A stretch of 64,000 nt of DNA from an uncultured Clostridia bacterium (GTDB taxonomy: Bacteria; Bacillota; Clostridia; Oscillospirales; Acutalibacteraceae), in contig CAJFTS010000030.1 of NCBI GenBank assembly GCA_904420015.1, positions 26,898 through 90,897 of the forward strand, read 5' to 3'. The notes under the pieces were generated by a model, which worked only from the letters and a program-made list of their open reading frames with translations, had not been told where the DNA came from and made no database searches. Shown piece after piece: positions 42,501 through 52,712 of the stretch. The first letter of the stretch is position 1, and each line of letters opens with the position of its first letter. The translations under genes and the position numbers were made by a program.

Positions 42501-42545
42501 AGAAAAAGGGCACGGCCGCATATTTTGCAGGCCGCGCCGCCTTTG
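42501..42545 (-). terminator. Terminator of the pgsA gene
   Basis: On the minus strand GGCGCGGCC pairs with GGCCGTGCC around TGCAAAATATGC, followed by CTTTTTCTC. Confidence 0.8.
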
Positions 42546-42551
42546 AAACCT

Positions 42552-43124
42552 TTATTTTTTCGGCGTCGCCTTAAGCAGCTGAAAGAAGAGCATGGCATAC
42601 CGAATCAAGGCAAAGACCATGAACGCCGCCACAATCGCCACCAAAATCGTAATGGCCAGATCGTTCATGGAAGGGAAAAAGACAATAATCAGCATCACGG
42701 CGTAAAAGACCATGGTTGCCACCTTGCCGAACCAGAGCGCGGCGGTGGGACGGGCGCCCCGGCGCAAAAGCACCAGGCTGCCGATCCCCATGAGAATCTC
42801 TTTCGCCAAAAAGATAAGCACCAGAGGAACTAAGAACTGATTATGCTTATGCATGATGGCGATGCAGATTACCACGGTTGCCTGGGTCAGCTTGTCGGCA
42901 ATGGGGTCGAGAATCTGCCCGAGCTGTGTGATTTGATTGAAGTGCCGGGCGATATAACCGTCGAGCATATCGGTGGCGCCGGAAATCAAGAGAACGATTC
43001 CCGCCGAAATCCCGAAATCCTCCGGTGATTTTTCCAGATACAGATAAATAAACAGCGGGATGAGCAGAATACGGAATACCGAGAGCAGGTTGGGTATGGT
43101 AAGATTCTTTTTCCAATCAGACAT
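42552..43124 (-). CDS. pgsA: CDP-diacylglycerol-glycerol-3-phosphate 3-phosphatidyltransferase
   Basis: A 190-aa integral membrane enzyme that makes phosphatidylglycerol phosphate. The CDP-alcohol phosphotransferase signature spans DMLDGYIARHF through GQILDPIADK (about residues 53-80), with the spaced Asp residues that bind metal and CDP. Four to five hydrophobic segments are visible. GGAAGGAATG precedes the ATG. It lies downstream of a cvpA-like gene on the same strand (about 50 bp). Confidence 0.95.
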   Translation of the reverse strand: MSDWKKNLTIPNLLSVFRILLIPLFIYLYLEKSPEDFGISAGIVLLISGATDMLDGYIARHFNQITQLGQILDPIADKLTQATVVICIAIMHKHNQFLVPLVLIFLAKEILMGIGSLVLLRRGARPTAALWFGKVATMVFYAVMLIIVFFPSMNDLAITILVAIVAAFMVFALIRYAMLFFQLLKATPKK

Positions 43125-43174
43125 GTATTATCATTCCTTCCGAAGAGCGATTCATTCTGTTTGCCTATTCGTAG

Positions 43175-43906
43175 TTAGACAGCGGCGAATAACCCTTCGG
43201 TAAACTGCAACAGAATGTTGTGATCCAGCACAAACCGAAACAGGTAGGAGCTTTCAATGGTCTGCGTATTCAGGAAGGGAACGGTGTCCCCCCATAGGGT
43301 GATGACAAACCAAGCCAGGGCCGTGACGCAAAGCGCCATGATTGCGGCGTTGAAAAGCCCCATGACCCCGCCCAAAAATCGGTTGACGCCCCGTACAATG
43401 GGAATATTGACCACCAGGTTGGCGGTGCGGGACAGCAGCCGGATGAGGAACCAGCCCAGCATCAGAAAGACCAAAAGCAAAATTCCGCGCAGCATTAGGA
43501 TGACCACCGGGGCCACGATGGAATCCACAATGGTTGCCGCAGCCGCTGCGCTTTGGGAGGTGATGGTATCCTGAAGCTGCGGCGCCAGATCCTGCACCGA
43601 ATAGCCGAAGCCCTCGATCAGCGAGGATAGAAAGTCCGGAAGCCCCGCCACGGCCTGCTGTACGATTTCCTCCAGTTCCCCGGTAGACAGGGACGACAGC
43701 TGGACCTGTACCCGGTCCACCAGCATGCCGCGCAGTCCTGCGTCAAAGAGCCACGAGGCGGCCGACCAGGAAAGGAGCACCGCGGCGACGAACACCACGA
43801 TATTTCCCACCGTACGGATAAAAATGGTTGTAAACCCGCGCCTGGCTGCCGACCAGACCAGCAGGAAGGCGAGGACGATCAAAATCAGGTCGAGAAAAAG
43901 TCCCAT
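43175..43906 (-). CDS. CvpA family membrane protein
   Basis: A 243-aa membrane protein that begins MGLFLDLILIVLAFLLVWSAARRGF, a CvpA-type first span and turn. There are about four hydrophobic segments. The middle holds a cytoplasmic or extracytoplasmic loop rich in Gln, Ser and Leu, and the C-terminus is a last span. Family members are linked to colicin V export in E. coli and to envelope functions in Gram-positives, with no enzyme activity known. The ATG at 43906 is chosen by family N-terminus; the ribosome-binding site is weak. Confidence 0.75.
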   Translation of the reverse strand: MGLFLDLILIVLAFLLVWSAARRGFTTIFIRTVGNIVVFVAAVLLSWSAASWLFDAGLRGMLVDRVQVQLSSLSTGELEEIVQQAVAGLPDFLSSLIEGFGYSVQDLAPQLQDTITSQSAAAAATIVDSIVAPVVILMLRGILLLVFLMLGWFLIRLLSRTANLVVNIPIVRGVNRFLGGVMGLFNAAIMALCVTALAWFVITLWGDTVPFLNTQTIESSYLFRFVLDHNILLQFTEGLFAAV

Positions 43907-44104
43907 ATGCAAACAAGGCCCCTTTCCGGCAAAATCAAAGCTGCATTCAATTCGAATAGACGCTGCGGCAGGAAAAAACACTGCCGCCTCGTGAAACATT
44001 TAAATATGTCGCAGACATGAACAAATATACTATAGCACAATCGCTGCCGTTTTTACAAGCATATGCTGCATTTTGCCCGGAAATGTTGCCCAAGCTTTCC
44101 ATAC

Positions 44105-44144
44105 GAAAACCGGCACGCAGCCGACGGACCGCATGCCGGATTAG
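44105..44144 (-). terminator. Terminator of the hrcA-dnaJ operon
   Basis: On the minus strand CCGGCATGCGG pairs imperfectly with CTGCGTGCCGG, followed by TTTTC. Confidence 0.65.
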
Positions 44145-44152
44145 GCCTATTC

Positions 44153-45319
44153 TCAACTGATGAAATCCTTGAGCTTGTCGAAAAATCCCTTGCGCTTCTG
44201 ATAATTGTGGTCGGATGCTCCCGATTCGAATTCCTTGAGCAGCTCTTTCTGCTTCTCGGTCAGGTTTTTGGGCACCTCAATGGTCACCCGGACATACTGA
44301 TTCCCCTTGCCGCGTCCGTTGAGATGGGGAATCCCCCGGTCCCGAAGCTTAAACACGTCGCCGGGCTGGGTGCCCTCATGCACATGGTAGCTGACCTTGC
44401 CGTCCAGGGTGGGGACGGTGATATCCGCCCCCAGGGCCGCCTGGGAGAAGGTGAGGGGAATCTCGCACCATACGTCGAAGCCGTCCCGTTCAAAGAGGGG
44501 ATGAGGCCGGACGTTGACGGTGATATGCAGGTCGCCCGCCGGGCCGCCGTTGGCGCCGAAGTCGCCCTGCCCGCGCAGATTGACCCCCTGCCCGTCGTCA
44601 ATCCCGGCCGGAATGGTGACCTCCAGCCGGCGGGACCGGCGGATTTGGCCGGTCCCGCTGCAATGCTTGCAGGGAGTCTCGATGATTTTGCCCTTGCCCC
44701 GGCATTTCGAGCAGGTCCGCTGGGTCTGCATCACGCCGAAAGGGGTGCGCTGGGTGACGCGGACCTGGCCGCGCCCGCCGCATTCGGGACAGGTTTTCGG
44801 TGAGGTCCCCTTCGCCGCGCCCGAGCCGCCGCATTCCGGGCAGTTTTCCACGCGGGGGGCGTTGACCTCCACCTTGCAGCCCTTGGCCGCCTCCTCAAAG
44901 GAGATGGTGACGGAGGTGTTGATATCCGACCCGCGCCGGGGGGCGTTTGGATTGGCGGAACGGCCGCCGCCTCCGCCGAAGATGGAGCCGAAGAGATCCC
45001 CTAAATCTCCCATATCGCCGAAGTCGAAGCCGCCGAAGCCGCCGGCCCCATAGCCGCCTGCACCGTATCCGCCGCCCGCGCCAAAGTTCGGGTCCACTCC
45101 GGCATGGCCGAATTGATCGTAACGCGCCTTTTTGCTGCTGTCCGAGAGAACCTCGTAGGCTTCGTTGACCTCCTTGAACTTGGCCTCGGCTTCCTTGTCG
45201 CCGGGGTTTAGGTCCGGATGGTATTGTTTGGCCATCTTGCGATAGGCCTTTTTGATTTCGTCCTCCGACGCGTTTTTCCCCACGCCGAGCACTTCGTAAT
45301 AGTCGCGTTTTTCCGCCAA
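44153..45319 (-). CDS. dnaJ: Chaperone DnaJ (Hsp40)
   Basis: A 388-aa co-chaperone that delivers substrates to DnaK and stimulates its ATPase. The J domain (1-70) has HPD in [10 protein letters not shown] Gly/Phe-rich linker follows ([11 protein letters not shown]), then four zinc repeats: [24 protein letters not shown] and CKHCSGTG. The substrate-binding C-domains follow. The TTG start at 45319 follows AAGGCGGG. It follows dnaK with a 149-bp gap that contains a 28-bp perfect palindrome. Confidence 0.97.
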   Translation of the reverse strand: MAEKRDYYEVLGVGKNASEDEIKKAYRKMAKQYHPDLNPGDKEAEAKFKEVNEAYEVLSDSSKKARYDQFGHAGVDPNFGAGGGYGAGGYGAGGFGGFDFGDMGDLGDLFGSIFGGGGGRSANPNAPRRGSDINTSVTISFEEAAKGCKVEVNAPRVENCPECGGSGAAKGTSPKTCPECGGRGQVRVTQRTPFGVMQTQRTCSKCRGKGKIIETPCKHCSGTGQIRRSRRLEVTIPAGIDDGQGVNLRGQGDFGANGGPAGDLHITVNVRPHPLFERDGFDVWCEIPLTFSQAALGADITVPTLDGKVSYHVHEGTQPGDVFKLRDRGIPHLNGRGKGNQYVRVTIEVPKNLTEKQKELLKEFESGASDHNYQKRKGFFDKLKDFIS

Positions 45320-45406
45320 AGTAATCCCGCCTTGTATGAAAAATCATGATACGCCGCCGCCGCGCGGCCTTCGCCTTCTATGTAGCCCGCCTGCCGTAAA
45401 CAGGCG

Positions 45407-45434
45407 AACGCGTAAGGGGGATATCCCCCTTACG
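45407..45434. repeat. 28-bp perfect palindrome between dnaK and dnaJ
   Basis: CGCGTAAGGGGGAT is followed at once by its reverse complement. On the operon RNA it would form a stem of about 12 bp. No T-run follows on the minus strand, so it is more likely an RNA processing or partial termination site that sets dnaK and dnaJ levels apart. A second small hairpin (GCCTG/CAGGC) sits at about 45388-45403. Confidence 0.85.
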
Positions 45435-45468
45435 CGGCTGGTTTCCCTTCTGGAAGGGACGTCGTTTC

Positions 45469-47316
45469 TTATTTCTTGTCGTCGTCGACGTCGTGGAATT
45501 CCGCATCGTAGACATTGCCCTCGCCGTCGGTTTTCGGGCCGTCGCCGGCCGCGCCGCCATTGCCGGCGGCTCCCGCCTGCTGCTGGGCGGCGTTGTAAAT
45601 CTTTTCGCCCACCTTCATCAGCGACTGCTGCAGCTTTTCCTGGGCGGCCTTAATCATGTCGATGTCGGTTCCCTTGAGGGCTTCCTTGAGCGCGTCGATG
45701 TCCTTCTGCGCCTCCTCCTTCAGAGACGGATCGATCTTATCGCCCGCCTCGGAGAGGGTTTTCTCCGCCTGGTAGACCATCTGGTCGGCGGCGTTCTTCG
45801 TGTCGATCTCTTCCCGGCGCTTCTTGTCCTCCGCCGCGAACTGCTCGGCCTCGTGAACCGCCTTCTCGATGTCGTCCTTGCTCATGTTGGTGTTGGAGGT
45901 GATGGTGATGTGCTGCTCCTTGCCGGTGCCCAGGTCCTTGGCGGACACGTGGACGATGCCGTTTGCGTCGATGTCGAAGGTGACCTCAATCTGCGGCACG
46001 CCGCGGGGAGCGGCCGGGATGCCGTCGAGACGGAACATGCCCAGGGTTTTATTGTCGCGGGCGAACTCGCGCTCGCCCTGCAGGACGTGGACCTCCACGG
46101 AGGTCTGCCCATCGGCGGCGGTGGAGAACACCTGGCTCTTCTTGGTCGGGATGGTGGTATTGCGGTCGATGACTTTCGTCATGACGCCGCCCATGGTCTC
46201 AATGCCCAAGGACAGGGGGGTGACGTCCAAAAGCAGCAGGCCCTTGACCTCGCCGCCCAAAACGCCCGCCTGCAGCGCCGCGCCGATGGCCACGCACTCG
46301 TCGGGATTGATGCCCTTGAAGGGATCCTTCCCGGTGAACTTCTTAATGGCCTCCTGCACGGCGGGGATCCGGCTCGAGCCGCCCACCAGAAGGATCTTAT
46401 CCAGCTCGTTTACGGAAAGGCCGGAGTCCTTGAGCGCCTGGCGAACCGGGCCCATGGTGTTTTCCACCAGATCCGCAGTCAGCTCGTTGAACTTGGCGCG
46501 GGTCAGGGTCATGTCCAGATGCTTCGGGCCGGTGGCGTCGGCGGTGATAAAGGGGAGGTTGATCTGGCTGGTGGTCACGCCGGACAGCTCGATCTTCGCC
46601 TTTTCCGCCGCTTCCTTCAGCCGCTGCATGGCCATCTTGTCGTTCGACAGATCCACGCCGGTCTCCGATTTAAAGTTCTGCACCATCCAGTCGATCACCC
46701 GCTGGTCGAAATCGTCGCCGCCCAGACGGTTGTTGCCTGCGGTGGCTAAGACTTCCTGCACGCCGTCGCCCATCTCAATGATGGACACGTCGAAGGTGCC
46801 GCCGCCCAGGTCGTATACCATCACCTTCTGATCGTTTTCCTTGTCGATGCCGTAGGCCAGCGCTGCCGCCGTCGGCTCGTTGATGATGCGCTTGACCTCC
46901 AGGCCCGCGATGGTGCCCGCGTCCTTGGTGGCCTGGCGCTGGGCATCGGAGAAGTAGGCCGGGACCGTGATGACCGCCTCGGTCACCTTGTCGCCCAGGT
47001 AGGCTTCCGCATCCGCCTTGAGCTTTTGCAGGATCATAGCGGAAATTTCCTGGGGGGTATAGGACTTATCGTCGATGGTCACCTTGCGGTTGGTGCCCAT
47101 GTCGCGCTTGATGGAAGAGATGGTGCGGTCGGGGTTGGTGATGGCCTGGCGCTTTGCCACCTGGCCGACCATACGCTCGCCGTTTTTCGAAATCGCCACC
47201 ACGGACGGGGTGGTACGCGCGCCCTCCGCGTTTGCGATGACAACCGGTTCGCCGCCCTCAATGACCGCGACGCAGCTGTTGGTGGTACCTAAATCTATGC
47301 CGATTACCTTTGCCAT
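45469..47316 (-). CDS. dnaK: Chaperone DnaK (Hsp70)
   Basis: A 615-aa Hsp70. The ATPase domain has [14 protein letters not shown] at the N-terminus, [10 protein letters not shown] (phosphate-2) and [11 protein letters not shown]. The linker [16 protein letters not shown] and the substrate-binding domain follow. A Gly/Ala/Glu-rich lid and the acidic C-terminus DVDDDKK close it. The length is normal for Firmicutes. AGGAGG precedes the ATG. It is the third gene of the hrcA-grpE-dnaK-dnaJ operon. Confidence 0.98.
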   Translation of the reverse strand: MAKVIGIDLGTTNSCVAVIEGGEPVVIANAEGARTTPSVVAISKNGERMVGQVAKRQAITNPDRTISSIKRDMGTNRKVTIDDKSYTPQEISAMILQKLKADAEAYLGDKVTEAVITVPAYFSDAQRQATKDAGTIAGLEVKRIINEPTAAALAYGIDKENDQKVMVYDLGGGTFDVSIIEMGDGVQEVLATAGNNRLGGDDFDQRVIDWMVQNFKSETGVDLSNDKMAMQRLKEAAEKAKIELSGVTTSQINLPFITADATGPKHLDMTLTRAKFNELTADLVENTMGPVRQALKDSGLSVNELDKILLVGGSSRIPAVQEAIKKFTGKDPFKGINPDECVAIGAALQAGVLGGEVKGLLLLDVTPLSLGIETMGGVMTKVIDRNTTIPTKKSQVFSTAADGQTSVEVHVLQGEREFARDNKTLGMFRLDGIPAAPRGVPQIEVTFDIDANGIVHVSAKDLGTGKEQHITITSNTNMSKDDIEKAVHEAEQFAAEDKKRREEIDTKNAADQMVYQAEKTLSEAGDKIDPSLKEEAQKDIDALKEALKGTDIDMIKAAQEKLQQSLMKVGEKIYNAAQQQAGAAGNGGAAGDGPKTDGEGNVYDAEFHDVDDDKK

Positions 47317-47373
47317 ACAGAAATTCCTCCTAAACGGTTAATATAATTTATGTCAATGAAAGGATGCCGCCTG

Positions 47374-47928
47374 TTAATTGGCTACCTTAACCATGCTGTA
47401 ACGGATGACCCGGTCGCCGGTCTTGTAACCCTTTTGGAAGCACTCGACGATTTCGCCTTCGCCCGCTTCCTCGTCCTCTACATGCATCACCGCATGGTGC
47501 AGGGAGGGGTCCAGCGCCTCGCCTACCGTGGGGATTTCCTCCACCTTGAGCGCTGCAAGGGCGTCGAGGAACTGCTTGTGGATCATTTCCACCCCTTTTT
47601 TGATGTCCTGCGCGTCGCCTTCGGCAGAGAGCGCCCGCTCCAGATTGTCAAGCGCCGGCAGGAATTTCTCCACCGTGTCCGCCTTGGCGTCGTTCCAGGT
47701 GGCGTCCTTTTCCTTGGCGGTGCGCTTGCGGTAGTTGTCGTACTCCGCCGCCGTGCGCAGCAAAAGCTCCTTTTGCTCGCTGAGCTCCTTTTGCAGCTGT
47801 TCGACCTGTGCCTGCAAGGGGTTATCCGTTTCCCCCGCCTCCGCCTGCGCGGAATCCTTCACCGTTTCGTCCTTTACGGATGCGTTCTCAGCGGCCTGCT
47901 TTTCCGTTTTCGCGTCTTTCTTTTTCAA
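47374..47928 (-). CDS. grpE: Nucleotide-exchange factor GrpE
   Basis: A 184-aa exchange factor for DnaK. The charged, disordered N-terminus is followed by a long coiled coil (LQKELSEQKELLLRTAAEYDNYRKR) and the beta-rich GrpE domain with NLERAL, GVEMIHKQFLDAL and GYKTGDRVIRYSMVKVAN. The TTG at 47928 lies 7 nt after AAGGTGGG; the upstream in-frame GTG at 47940 overlaps that site. It is the second gene of the heat-shock operon. Confidence 0.96.
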   Translation of the reverse strand: MKKKDAKTEKQAAENASVKDETVKDSAQAEAGETDNPLQAQVEQLQKELSEQKELLLRTAAEYDNYRKRTAKEKDATWNDAKADTVEKFLPALDNLERALSAEGDAQDIKKGVEMIHKQFLDALAALKVEEIPTVGEALDPSLHHAVMHVEDEEAGEGEIVECFQKGYKTGDRVIRYSMVKVAN

Positions 47929-47955
47929 TGTGATTCCCACCTTCTATGTTTGTTG

Positions 47956-49005
47956 TCAATCCGCTTTCGGTCCGCCCTCTCTGTCCAAGTCCTCCGATAG
48001 GAGGTTGCCTAAACGAAGGGCGAAATATTCAAGGCTGGGGATGATTTTCGAATAATTCATCCGGCTCGGGCCGATCACGCCGATGGTTCCGCCCTCCCGG
48101 CTGCCCAGGCGGTAGCGGGCGATGACCACGCTCGACCCCGCCAGTTCCGGCGAAGGGCTTTCGCTTCCCAGCACCACGTTTACGCCGCCGTGATACTGAT
48201 GAAGAAGGGCCGTCAATTGCTTGCGTTTGGCTAAAAACTCCAGAATCCGCCGCACATGCTCGCCGTCAAACTCCGGATGGATCAGCAGGTTGGCCTGCCC
48301 CTCCAGCCGTACCTGTGCCTGCGCCGCTTCGCTTGCCGTTTCGTACAGGCCGATGAGCAGCGGCGTCATCGTAAAGGCGTGTTCCCCTAAGGATGCGGCC
48401 AGCGTCTGCACAAAAGGCAGGCAGATGTCCGATAGGGGCACGCCGCAGACATGCTCGGCCGTCACCCGGCGAAACCGCTCGCACAGCTCGGGGGTAATGT
48501 CGGTATCGGTTTTAAACAGCTTTGATTTCATCATGCCCGCCGACGTGACCAGCAGCAAAATGGCCAGCCGCCGTCCCGCCGCGATCAGCTCGCATTTGAG
48601 GATAACCGCCCCATCGCTTTCCGGCGTGGTGGACAGGGCCGCAAACCGGGTTAGCTGCGCCAGTGCCACCGACGCGTTCTCCAGCAGCCGTTCCGGGTCG
48701 TCGGCATGTTCCTCCAAAACCGAGTCGATAAAGCGTCGTTCTTCCTTTGTTACCGGGGCGTGAGACATCAGCTTGTCGATATAGAGCCGATACCCCTTCG
48801 GGGACGGAATCCGTCCGGCCGAGGTATGCGGCTGCTCCAAGAGGCCGAGCTCAGACAGCTCGGCCATGTCGTTGCGGATGGTAGCAGAGGAAACCGCTCG
48901 ATCGAGGGCCTCCTGCAACGCTTTGGAACCAACCGGTTCCCCTGTGTTGATGTAAGCCTCGATGAGAGCGGACAGCACCTTTAATTTGCGCTCACCAAGC
49001 TCCAT
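47956..49005 (-). CDS. hrcA: Heat-inducible repressor HrcA
   Basis: A 349-aa repressor of the CIRCE regulon. The N-terminal winged HTH begins ERKLKVLSALIEAYINTGEPVGSK and continues VSSATIRNDMAELSELGLLEQPHTSAGR. A GAF-like region follows, and the C-terminal motif ends IGVIGPSRMNYSKIIPSLEY. The ATG at 49005 follows GGAGG; the longer frame to 49038 would run into the CIRCE element. It heads the operon and a perfect CIRCE sits 23 bp upstream, so it represses itself and its GroE-dependent activity links heat stress to derepression. Confidence 0.97.
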   Translation of the reverse strand: MELGERKLKVLSALIEAYINTGEPVGSKALQEALDRAVSSATIRNDMAELSELGLLEQPHTSAGRIPSPKGYRLYIDKLMSHAPVTKEERRFIDSVLEEHADDPERLLENASVALAQLTRFAALSTTPESDGAVILKCELIAAGRRLAILLLVTSAGMMKSKLFKTDTDITPELCERFRRVTAEHVCGVPLSDICLPFVQTLAASLGEHAFTMTPLLIGLYETASEAAQAQVRLEGQANLLIHPEFDGEHVRRILEFLAKRKQLTALLHQYHGGVNVVLGSESPSPELAGSSVVIARYRLGSREGGTIGVIGPSRMNYSKIIPSLEYFALRLGNLLSEDLDREGGPKAD

Positions 49006-49027
49006 GATAACGAACCTCCAGACTGTT

Positions 49028-49094
49028 TTAGCACTCAATGGCTTAGAGTGCTAATTGCAAGTATTAATTTACCATTCCCATTCTTCTTTGTCAA
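49028..49094 (-). promoter_or_regulatory. CIRCE operator and promoter of the hrcA operon
   Basis: TTAGCACTC (49028-49036), nine bases, GAGTGCTAA (49046-49054): a perfect CIRCE, the HrcA binding site. On the minus strand TTGACA (49094-49089), 17-nt spacer, TAAATT (49071-49066) place the start of transcription at or just before CIRCE. Confidence 0.97.
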
Positions 49095-49164
49095 GGGTAC
49101 ATTTGTAAATACTTTATGTACAAACGAAAAAAGAGGCGGCGCCCTATTTGGCAAGGGAAGAGGG

Positions 49165-49208
49165 GAAGAAAGGGCGGCCGCCCTCCTTATTGGAGGACGG
49201 CCGCCCTA
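49165..49208 (-). terminator. Terminator of the GT-C gene
   Basis: AGGGCGGCCG-CCTCC and GGAGG-CGGCCGCCCT form a long stem (loop TTATT). On the minus strand TTTCTTC follows. Confidence 0.85.
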
Positions 49209-49216
49209 GCGTAAGC

Positions 49217-50707
49217 CTAAATCAGCGAATAGAAAAGGGAGGAGCCGAAGCAGAACACGCCGACCACCCCCACCGTCAAATAGGAGGGCCATCGTATCGG
49301 CCGTTTTGTCCGTTCGGTGAGCATCTGCCCGGCCAGAGCCAGGAAGAGGCCGCCGGTTAAAACCGCCGCCGCCATGTACCGCACGTCCATCGTGCAGGCG
49401 TGGGGCATCTGAAAGCAGAAGTTCAGATAGGAGGCCGCCTGCACCCCCGCATTTCCCACAAGCAGCGCCAGAGGAAGCCGCGGCCCCCGGCCAAACCCTT
49501 TGACCACACAGTAGACAAGCGCCGCCGCAGTCAAAAGGATCAGCGCCAGGTTTGCGTACACAAGCACCCAGGCGAAGGAGGTAAGGGAGGGATAGCCCGC
49601 TTCCCCGAAGAGGGAGTTTTTCACCACATACATGGGGATGTTGTAGTCGTCCGGCACCGAAACATAGGGCGAGCCGGTAAATTGGTCGGCGGGAAGGGAA
49701 AAGAGCCGCTGAAACACCGAGTAATTCCCCACATACTGAAAGCTGTCCTCCGGCAGCATGGGCACATACCCGAAGGGCTGGCCGAAGCGCAGGAAATTGC
49801 GTACCGAGTACCAAAGCCCCAACGGGATGCAGACCGCCGCAAAGGCGGCGAACTGTCCGATCATCCGCCCTTTCCTTCGGGATTTGATTAGCCCAGCCAG
49901 CAGCACCGGCGCCACCAGCACCGCCACAAGGCCGCAGGAGACCTTGGCCATCATCCCAAGCCCAATCGAAAGGGCCAGCAGGAGGATGTTTGCAAGGCTG
50001 GGCGTATAATACCACTTAATGGTAAACAGCAGCGCCAGCATGTAAAACAGCAGCATCAAGATGTCGTTGTTGATACCTGCGCTCATATAAAGCATGGTGG
50101 GATGGAAGGCGGCAAAGAGGAGTGCGCACAGCGAAAAGACCGCAGACAAGCGAAAGCAGGCCAGGATCTTATAAAAGACCACCAGGATGGCCATGGAATA
50201 GAACACCGTCAGCAGCTGGATGTTCTCCACACACCGCTCCACGGAAAAGCCCAGCGCAAGCCCCGCCTTTACCCAAAGGGCGGAGAGGATATGGTGCAGC
50301 GGCGGCTGGTAGAACTGCCAGTCGTAGCTGTCGGGAAGGACGCCTTCCTCCCACAGCAGCTGCATATATCCCAGATGCCCTTGTCCGCCCAGGTTTTCCA
50401 CATCGTGCTGACGGGCGGTGTAAGGGGTGGCGGCCATATAGAGGATACGCAGGAAAAGGGCCCCGGCCAAAAGGAGAAAGACTGCCTGCTGCAGCGTGAG
50501 CTTGCCGCTCAAATACCGTGCCGCCGCCACACAGGCGGCCGCCCCCGTCAAGAGCAGCAGGCCGGCTCGCAGAAGGGTGGTTTCGAATAAGGAAATGGAG
50601 CTCTGATCCAAAAAGAAAAAGAGGATCGCCAGGATTACGCCCACCGCCGCCAGAAATGGGGCGAAGCGTATGCGGGGAGGGGAACCGATTGCAGTGGGCC
50701 CGTTCAA
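49217..50707 (-). CDS. GT-C fold glycosyltransferase (GT39-like), multi-span membrane protein
   Basis: A 496-aa membrane protein with about 11-12 hydrophobic segments. A large first extracytoplasmic loop carries the acidic and His-rich motif TPYTARQHDVENLGG followed by FYQPPLHH (about residues 92-140), the pattern of GT-C enzymes such as PMT/ArnT-like proteins that use polyprenyl-phosphate sugars. The TTG start at 50707 follows GGAGGC. Its donor and acceptor cannot be told. It is on the same strand as, and downstream of, the Cys-rich small gene, from which a hairpin at 50766-50796 separates it. Confidence 0.85.
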   Translation of the reverse strand: MNGPTAIGSPPRIRFAPFLAAVGVILAILFFFLDQSSISLFETTLLRAGLLLLTGAAACVAAARYLSGKLTLQQAVFLLLAGALFLRILYMAATPYTARQHDVENLGGQGHLGYMQLLWEEGVLPDSYDWQFYQPPLHHILSALWVKAGLALGFSVERCVENIQLLTVFYSMAILVVFYKILACFRLSAVFSLCALLFAAFHPTMLYMSAGINNDILMLLFYMLALLFTIKWYYTPSLANILLLALSIGLGMMAKVSCGLVAVLVAPVLLAGLIKSRRKGRMIGQFAAFAAVCIPLGLWYSVRNFLRFGQPFGYVPMLPEDSFQYVGNYSVFQRLFSLPADQFTGSPYVSVPDDYNIPMYVVKNSLFGEAGYPSLTSFAWVLVYANLALILLTAAALVYCVVKGFGRGPRLPLALLVGNAGVQAASYLNFCFQMPHACTMDVRYMAAAVLTGGLFLALAGQMLTERTKRPIRWPSYLTVGVVGVFCFGSSLFYSLI

Positions 50708-50765
50708 CAGACCGCCTCCTTTGTTTTCAGTATCCGTCCGCCGGCCCTTGCCGGATGTGCGGCGA

Positions 50766-50796
50766 AAGCTTACCGCCGCTTCCTACGGCGGTAAGC
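50766..50796. terminator. Hairpin between the Cys-rich gene and the GT-C gene
   Basis: AGCTTACCGCCG and CGGCGGTAAGCT form a 12-bp stem. T-runs are weak on both sides, so it may act as a partial terminator. The rest of 50708-50894 holds nothing I can name. Confidence 0.6.
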
Positions 50797-50894
50797 TCTT
50801 GCGTGCGCAAGGGACGGCCGGGGAGAAACGCCGCCGGAAGACTCTTTCGGATCAAACCGCCGGATGCGGAACGCTTTTTGCGCGGACGCTCCCC

Positions 50895-51158
50895 CTACTC
50901 CGGCCATTTTGATCCATGCGGATGCGGGCAGGAGAGCCCTTTTTTCTTCGCCCGCACCAGGACGAAGCAGCCGCAGTAACGGCAGCCGCCGTCATACAAG
51001 GCTTCGCACCCCTGGCAGGCGGAGAGCCGGGCCTGATAGAGGCCCTCCTCCACGCATCGCTCCCTGGGCAGGGAGGCGGCGTAAGCCTCCACCGTGCGGA
51101 GGAAAGCTTCCCCGCCCTCTTGCTGCAGGCAGCGCGGACAGGGCGTCGGATGGGTCAT
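50895..51158 (-). CDS. Small Cys-rich protein, DUF6171-like, probable zinc binder
   Basis: An 87-aa protein with CPRC at the N-terminus, then CQGC (about 48-51), CRYCGC (59-64) and CPHPHG near the C-terminus: seven or more Cys/His in paired spacing, as in zinc-ribbon or DUF6171-like proteins of Clostridia. Its ATG overlaps the GH51 stop (ATGA), so it is translated from the arabinofuranosidase message. There is no signal peptide. The function is unknown; translational coupling to a glycosidase is unusual and may only be an accident of gene packing. Confidence 0.75.
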   Translation of the reverse strand: MTHPTPCPRCLQQEGGEAFLRTVEAYAASLPRERCVEEGLYQARLSACQGCEALYDGGCRYCGCFVLVRAKKKGLSCPHPHGSKWPE

Positions 51159-52618
51159 CGGACGGTCACCACCGCCACCGCTTTGGCCGGCAGGATGAAG
51201 GTCAAGGTATCTCCCTCCAGGGAGACGGGCAGAGAGGCGGGCGACACCGTTTCTCCCGTCTCAAAATCATTGCCGTCGTTGAGACGAGGTGCCGTCAGTA
51301 CCCGTGCGGCGGCTTCCTTAACAGCTTTGCCCCGAACCGGGCAGGTGACCGGTTCGCTCTCATTGGGATTTAGGTTGCAGACGGTCAGGTTCATCGCCCC
51401 GTCCTCAGCCAGAGAAGCGCTGGCGCTGAGCTTGGGCAGCGTCATCCCTTCATAGGTATAATCGGGGGTCTGCACCGCGCTGGAAAGCAGCATCGCATCC
51501 TGATGGACCGCATACATCTCAAACACATGGTAGGTGGGGGTGCGGATCATCTTTTCCCCATCGGTGAGGATGGGGGACTGCAAAACGTTTACCAGCTGCG
51601 CGATGTTTGCCATCTGAACCCGGCGGCTGTGGCGGTTGAAGATATTGAGGCTCAATCCCGCCAGCACCGCGTCGCGCAGGGTGTTGCGCTGATAGAGGAA
51701 CCCGCGGATGGTACCCGGCTCTTCCTCGTGCCAGGCGCCCCACTCGTCCACCAAGAGCCCGATGCGGTTGTCGGGGTCGTATTCGTCCATAATGGCGGTG
51801 TGCCGGACGATTTCCTCCTCGATCCCCGCCGCGTCGGTGAGCATCTCGGCCCACTCAAACTCCCCGAACTGGTTGGCCGACCGGTTCTTTTTGTTGTAGG
51901 AGTAATAATGGAGCGTCAGCCCGTCCATAAAGGGCGCGGCCTCCCGCATCAGGACCCGGGTCCATTCATAATCCCCCCGGTTTGCGCCGCAGGCGATCTT
52001 GTAAAGCCGGTTCTCCCCGTAATTGAGGCAGTAGGTGGCGTACCGGCGGTAGAGGTCCGCGTAATACTGGGGCCGCATAAAGCCGCCGCATCCCCAGTTT
52101 TCATTGCCGATACCGAAGTATTTCACCTTCCACGGCTCCTTGCGGCCGTTTTGCTCGCGCAAATGCGCCATCGGGGAAACCCCGTCGAAGGTCATGTACT
52201 CGATCCATTCCTGCATTTCCTGCACCGTCCCGCTGCCCACGTTTCCGTTGATGTAGGGCTCGCAGCCGAGCTGGCCGCACAGCTCGAAGAATTCGTGGGT
52301 GCCGAAGGAATTGTCCTCCACCATTCCGCCCCAATGGACGTTAATCATCTTCTTGCGGGATTCCTTCGGGCCGATGCCGTCCTTCCAGTGGTAGGTGTCC
52401 GCAAAGCAGCCGCCCGGCCAGCGCAGAACCGGAATCTTCATCTGCCTGAGCGCTTGCACCACATCGGTGCGCATCCCGTTTCGGTTGGGGATCCGGGCGC
52501 TATCCCCCACATACAAGCCTTCGTAGATGCAGCGGCCCAGATGCTCGGCAAACTGCCCGTATAGGTTGCGGTTGATTTTGTTTTGGGGTTGGTCGGCGTT
52601 GATGGTAATAATCGCCAT
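51155..52618 (-). CDS. Alpha-L-arabinofuranosidase, GH51
   Basis: A 487-aa intracellular glycosidase. The acid/base Glu is in the GNENWG motif (about residue 172). The nucleophile Glu is in DEWGAWH (about residue 290). The N-terminal [19 protein letters not shown] and [13 protein letters not shown] are GH51 hallmarks. There is no signal peptide. The ATG at 52618 is preferred because GGATGG lies upstream and the protein then begins AIITINADQ; an ATG at 52630 lies too close to that site. It removes terminal arabinose from arabinan or arabinoxylan oligomers. It follows the GH35 gene on the same strand. Confidence 0.95.
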   Translation of the reverse strand: MAIITINADQPQNKINRNLYGQFAEHLGRCIYEGLYVGDSARIPNRNGMRTDVVQALRQMKIPVLRWPGGCFADTYHWKDGIGPKESRKKMINVHWGGMVEDNSFGTHEFFELCGQLGCEPYINGNVGSGTVQEMQEWIEYMTFDGVSPMAHLREQNGRKEPWKVKYFGIGNENWGCGGFMRPQYYADLYRRYATYCLNYGENRLYKIACGANRGDYEWTRVLMREAAPFMDGLTLHYYSYNKKNRSANQFGEFEWAEMLTDAAGIEEEIVRHTAIMDEYDPDNRIGLLVDEWGAWHEEEPGTIRGFLYQRNTLRDAVLAGLSLNIFNRHSRRVQMANIAQLVNVLQSPILTDGEKMIRTPTYHVFEMYAVHQDAMLLSSAVQTPDYTYEGMTLPKLSASASLAEDGAMNLTVCNLNPNESEPVTCPVRGKAVKEAAARVLTAPRLNDGNDFETGETVSPASLPVSLEGDTLTFILPAKAVAVVTVR

Positions 52619-52712
52619 AGTGTCGTCCATCCTTTGCTTTCTAATTTGCGGCTTTTCGCCTAAGCTTTCAAGTGAATTCCCCTTTGCTGCGGGAAAGAAG
52701 GGAGGCGGCCCC

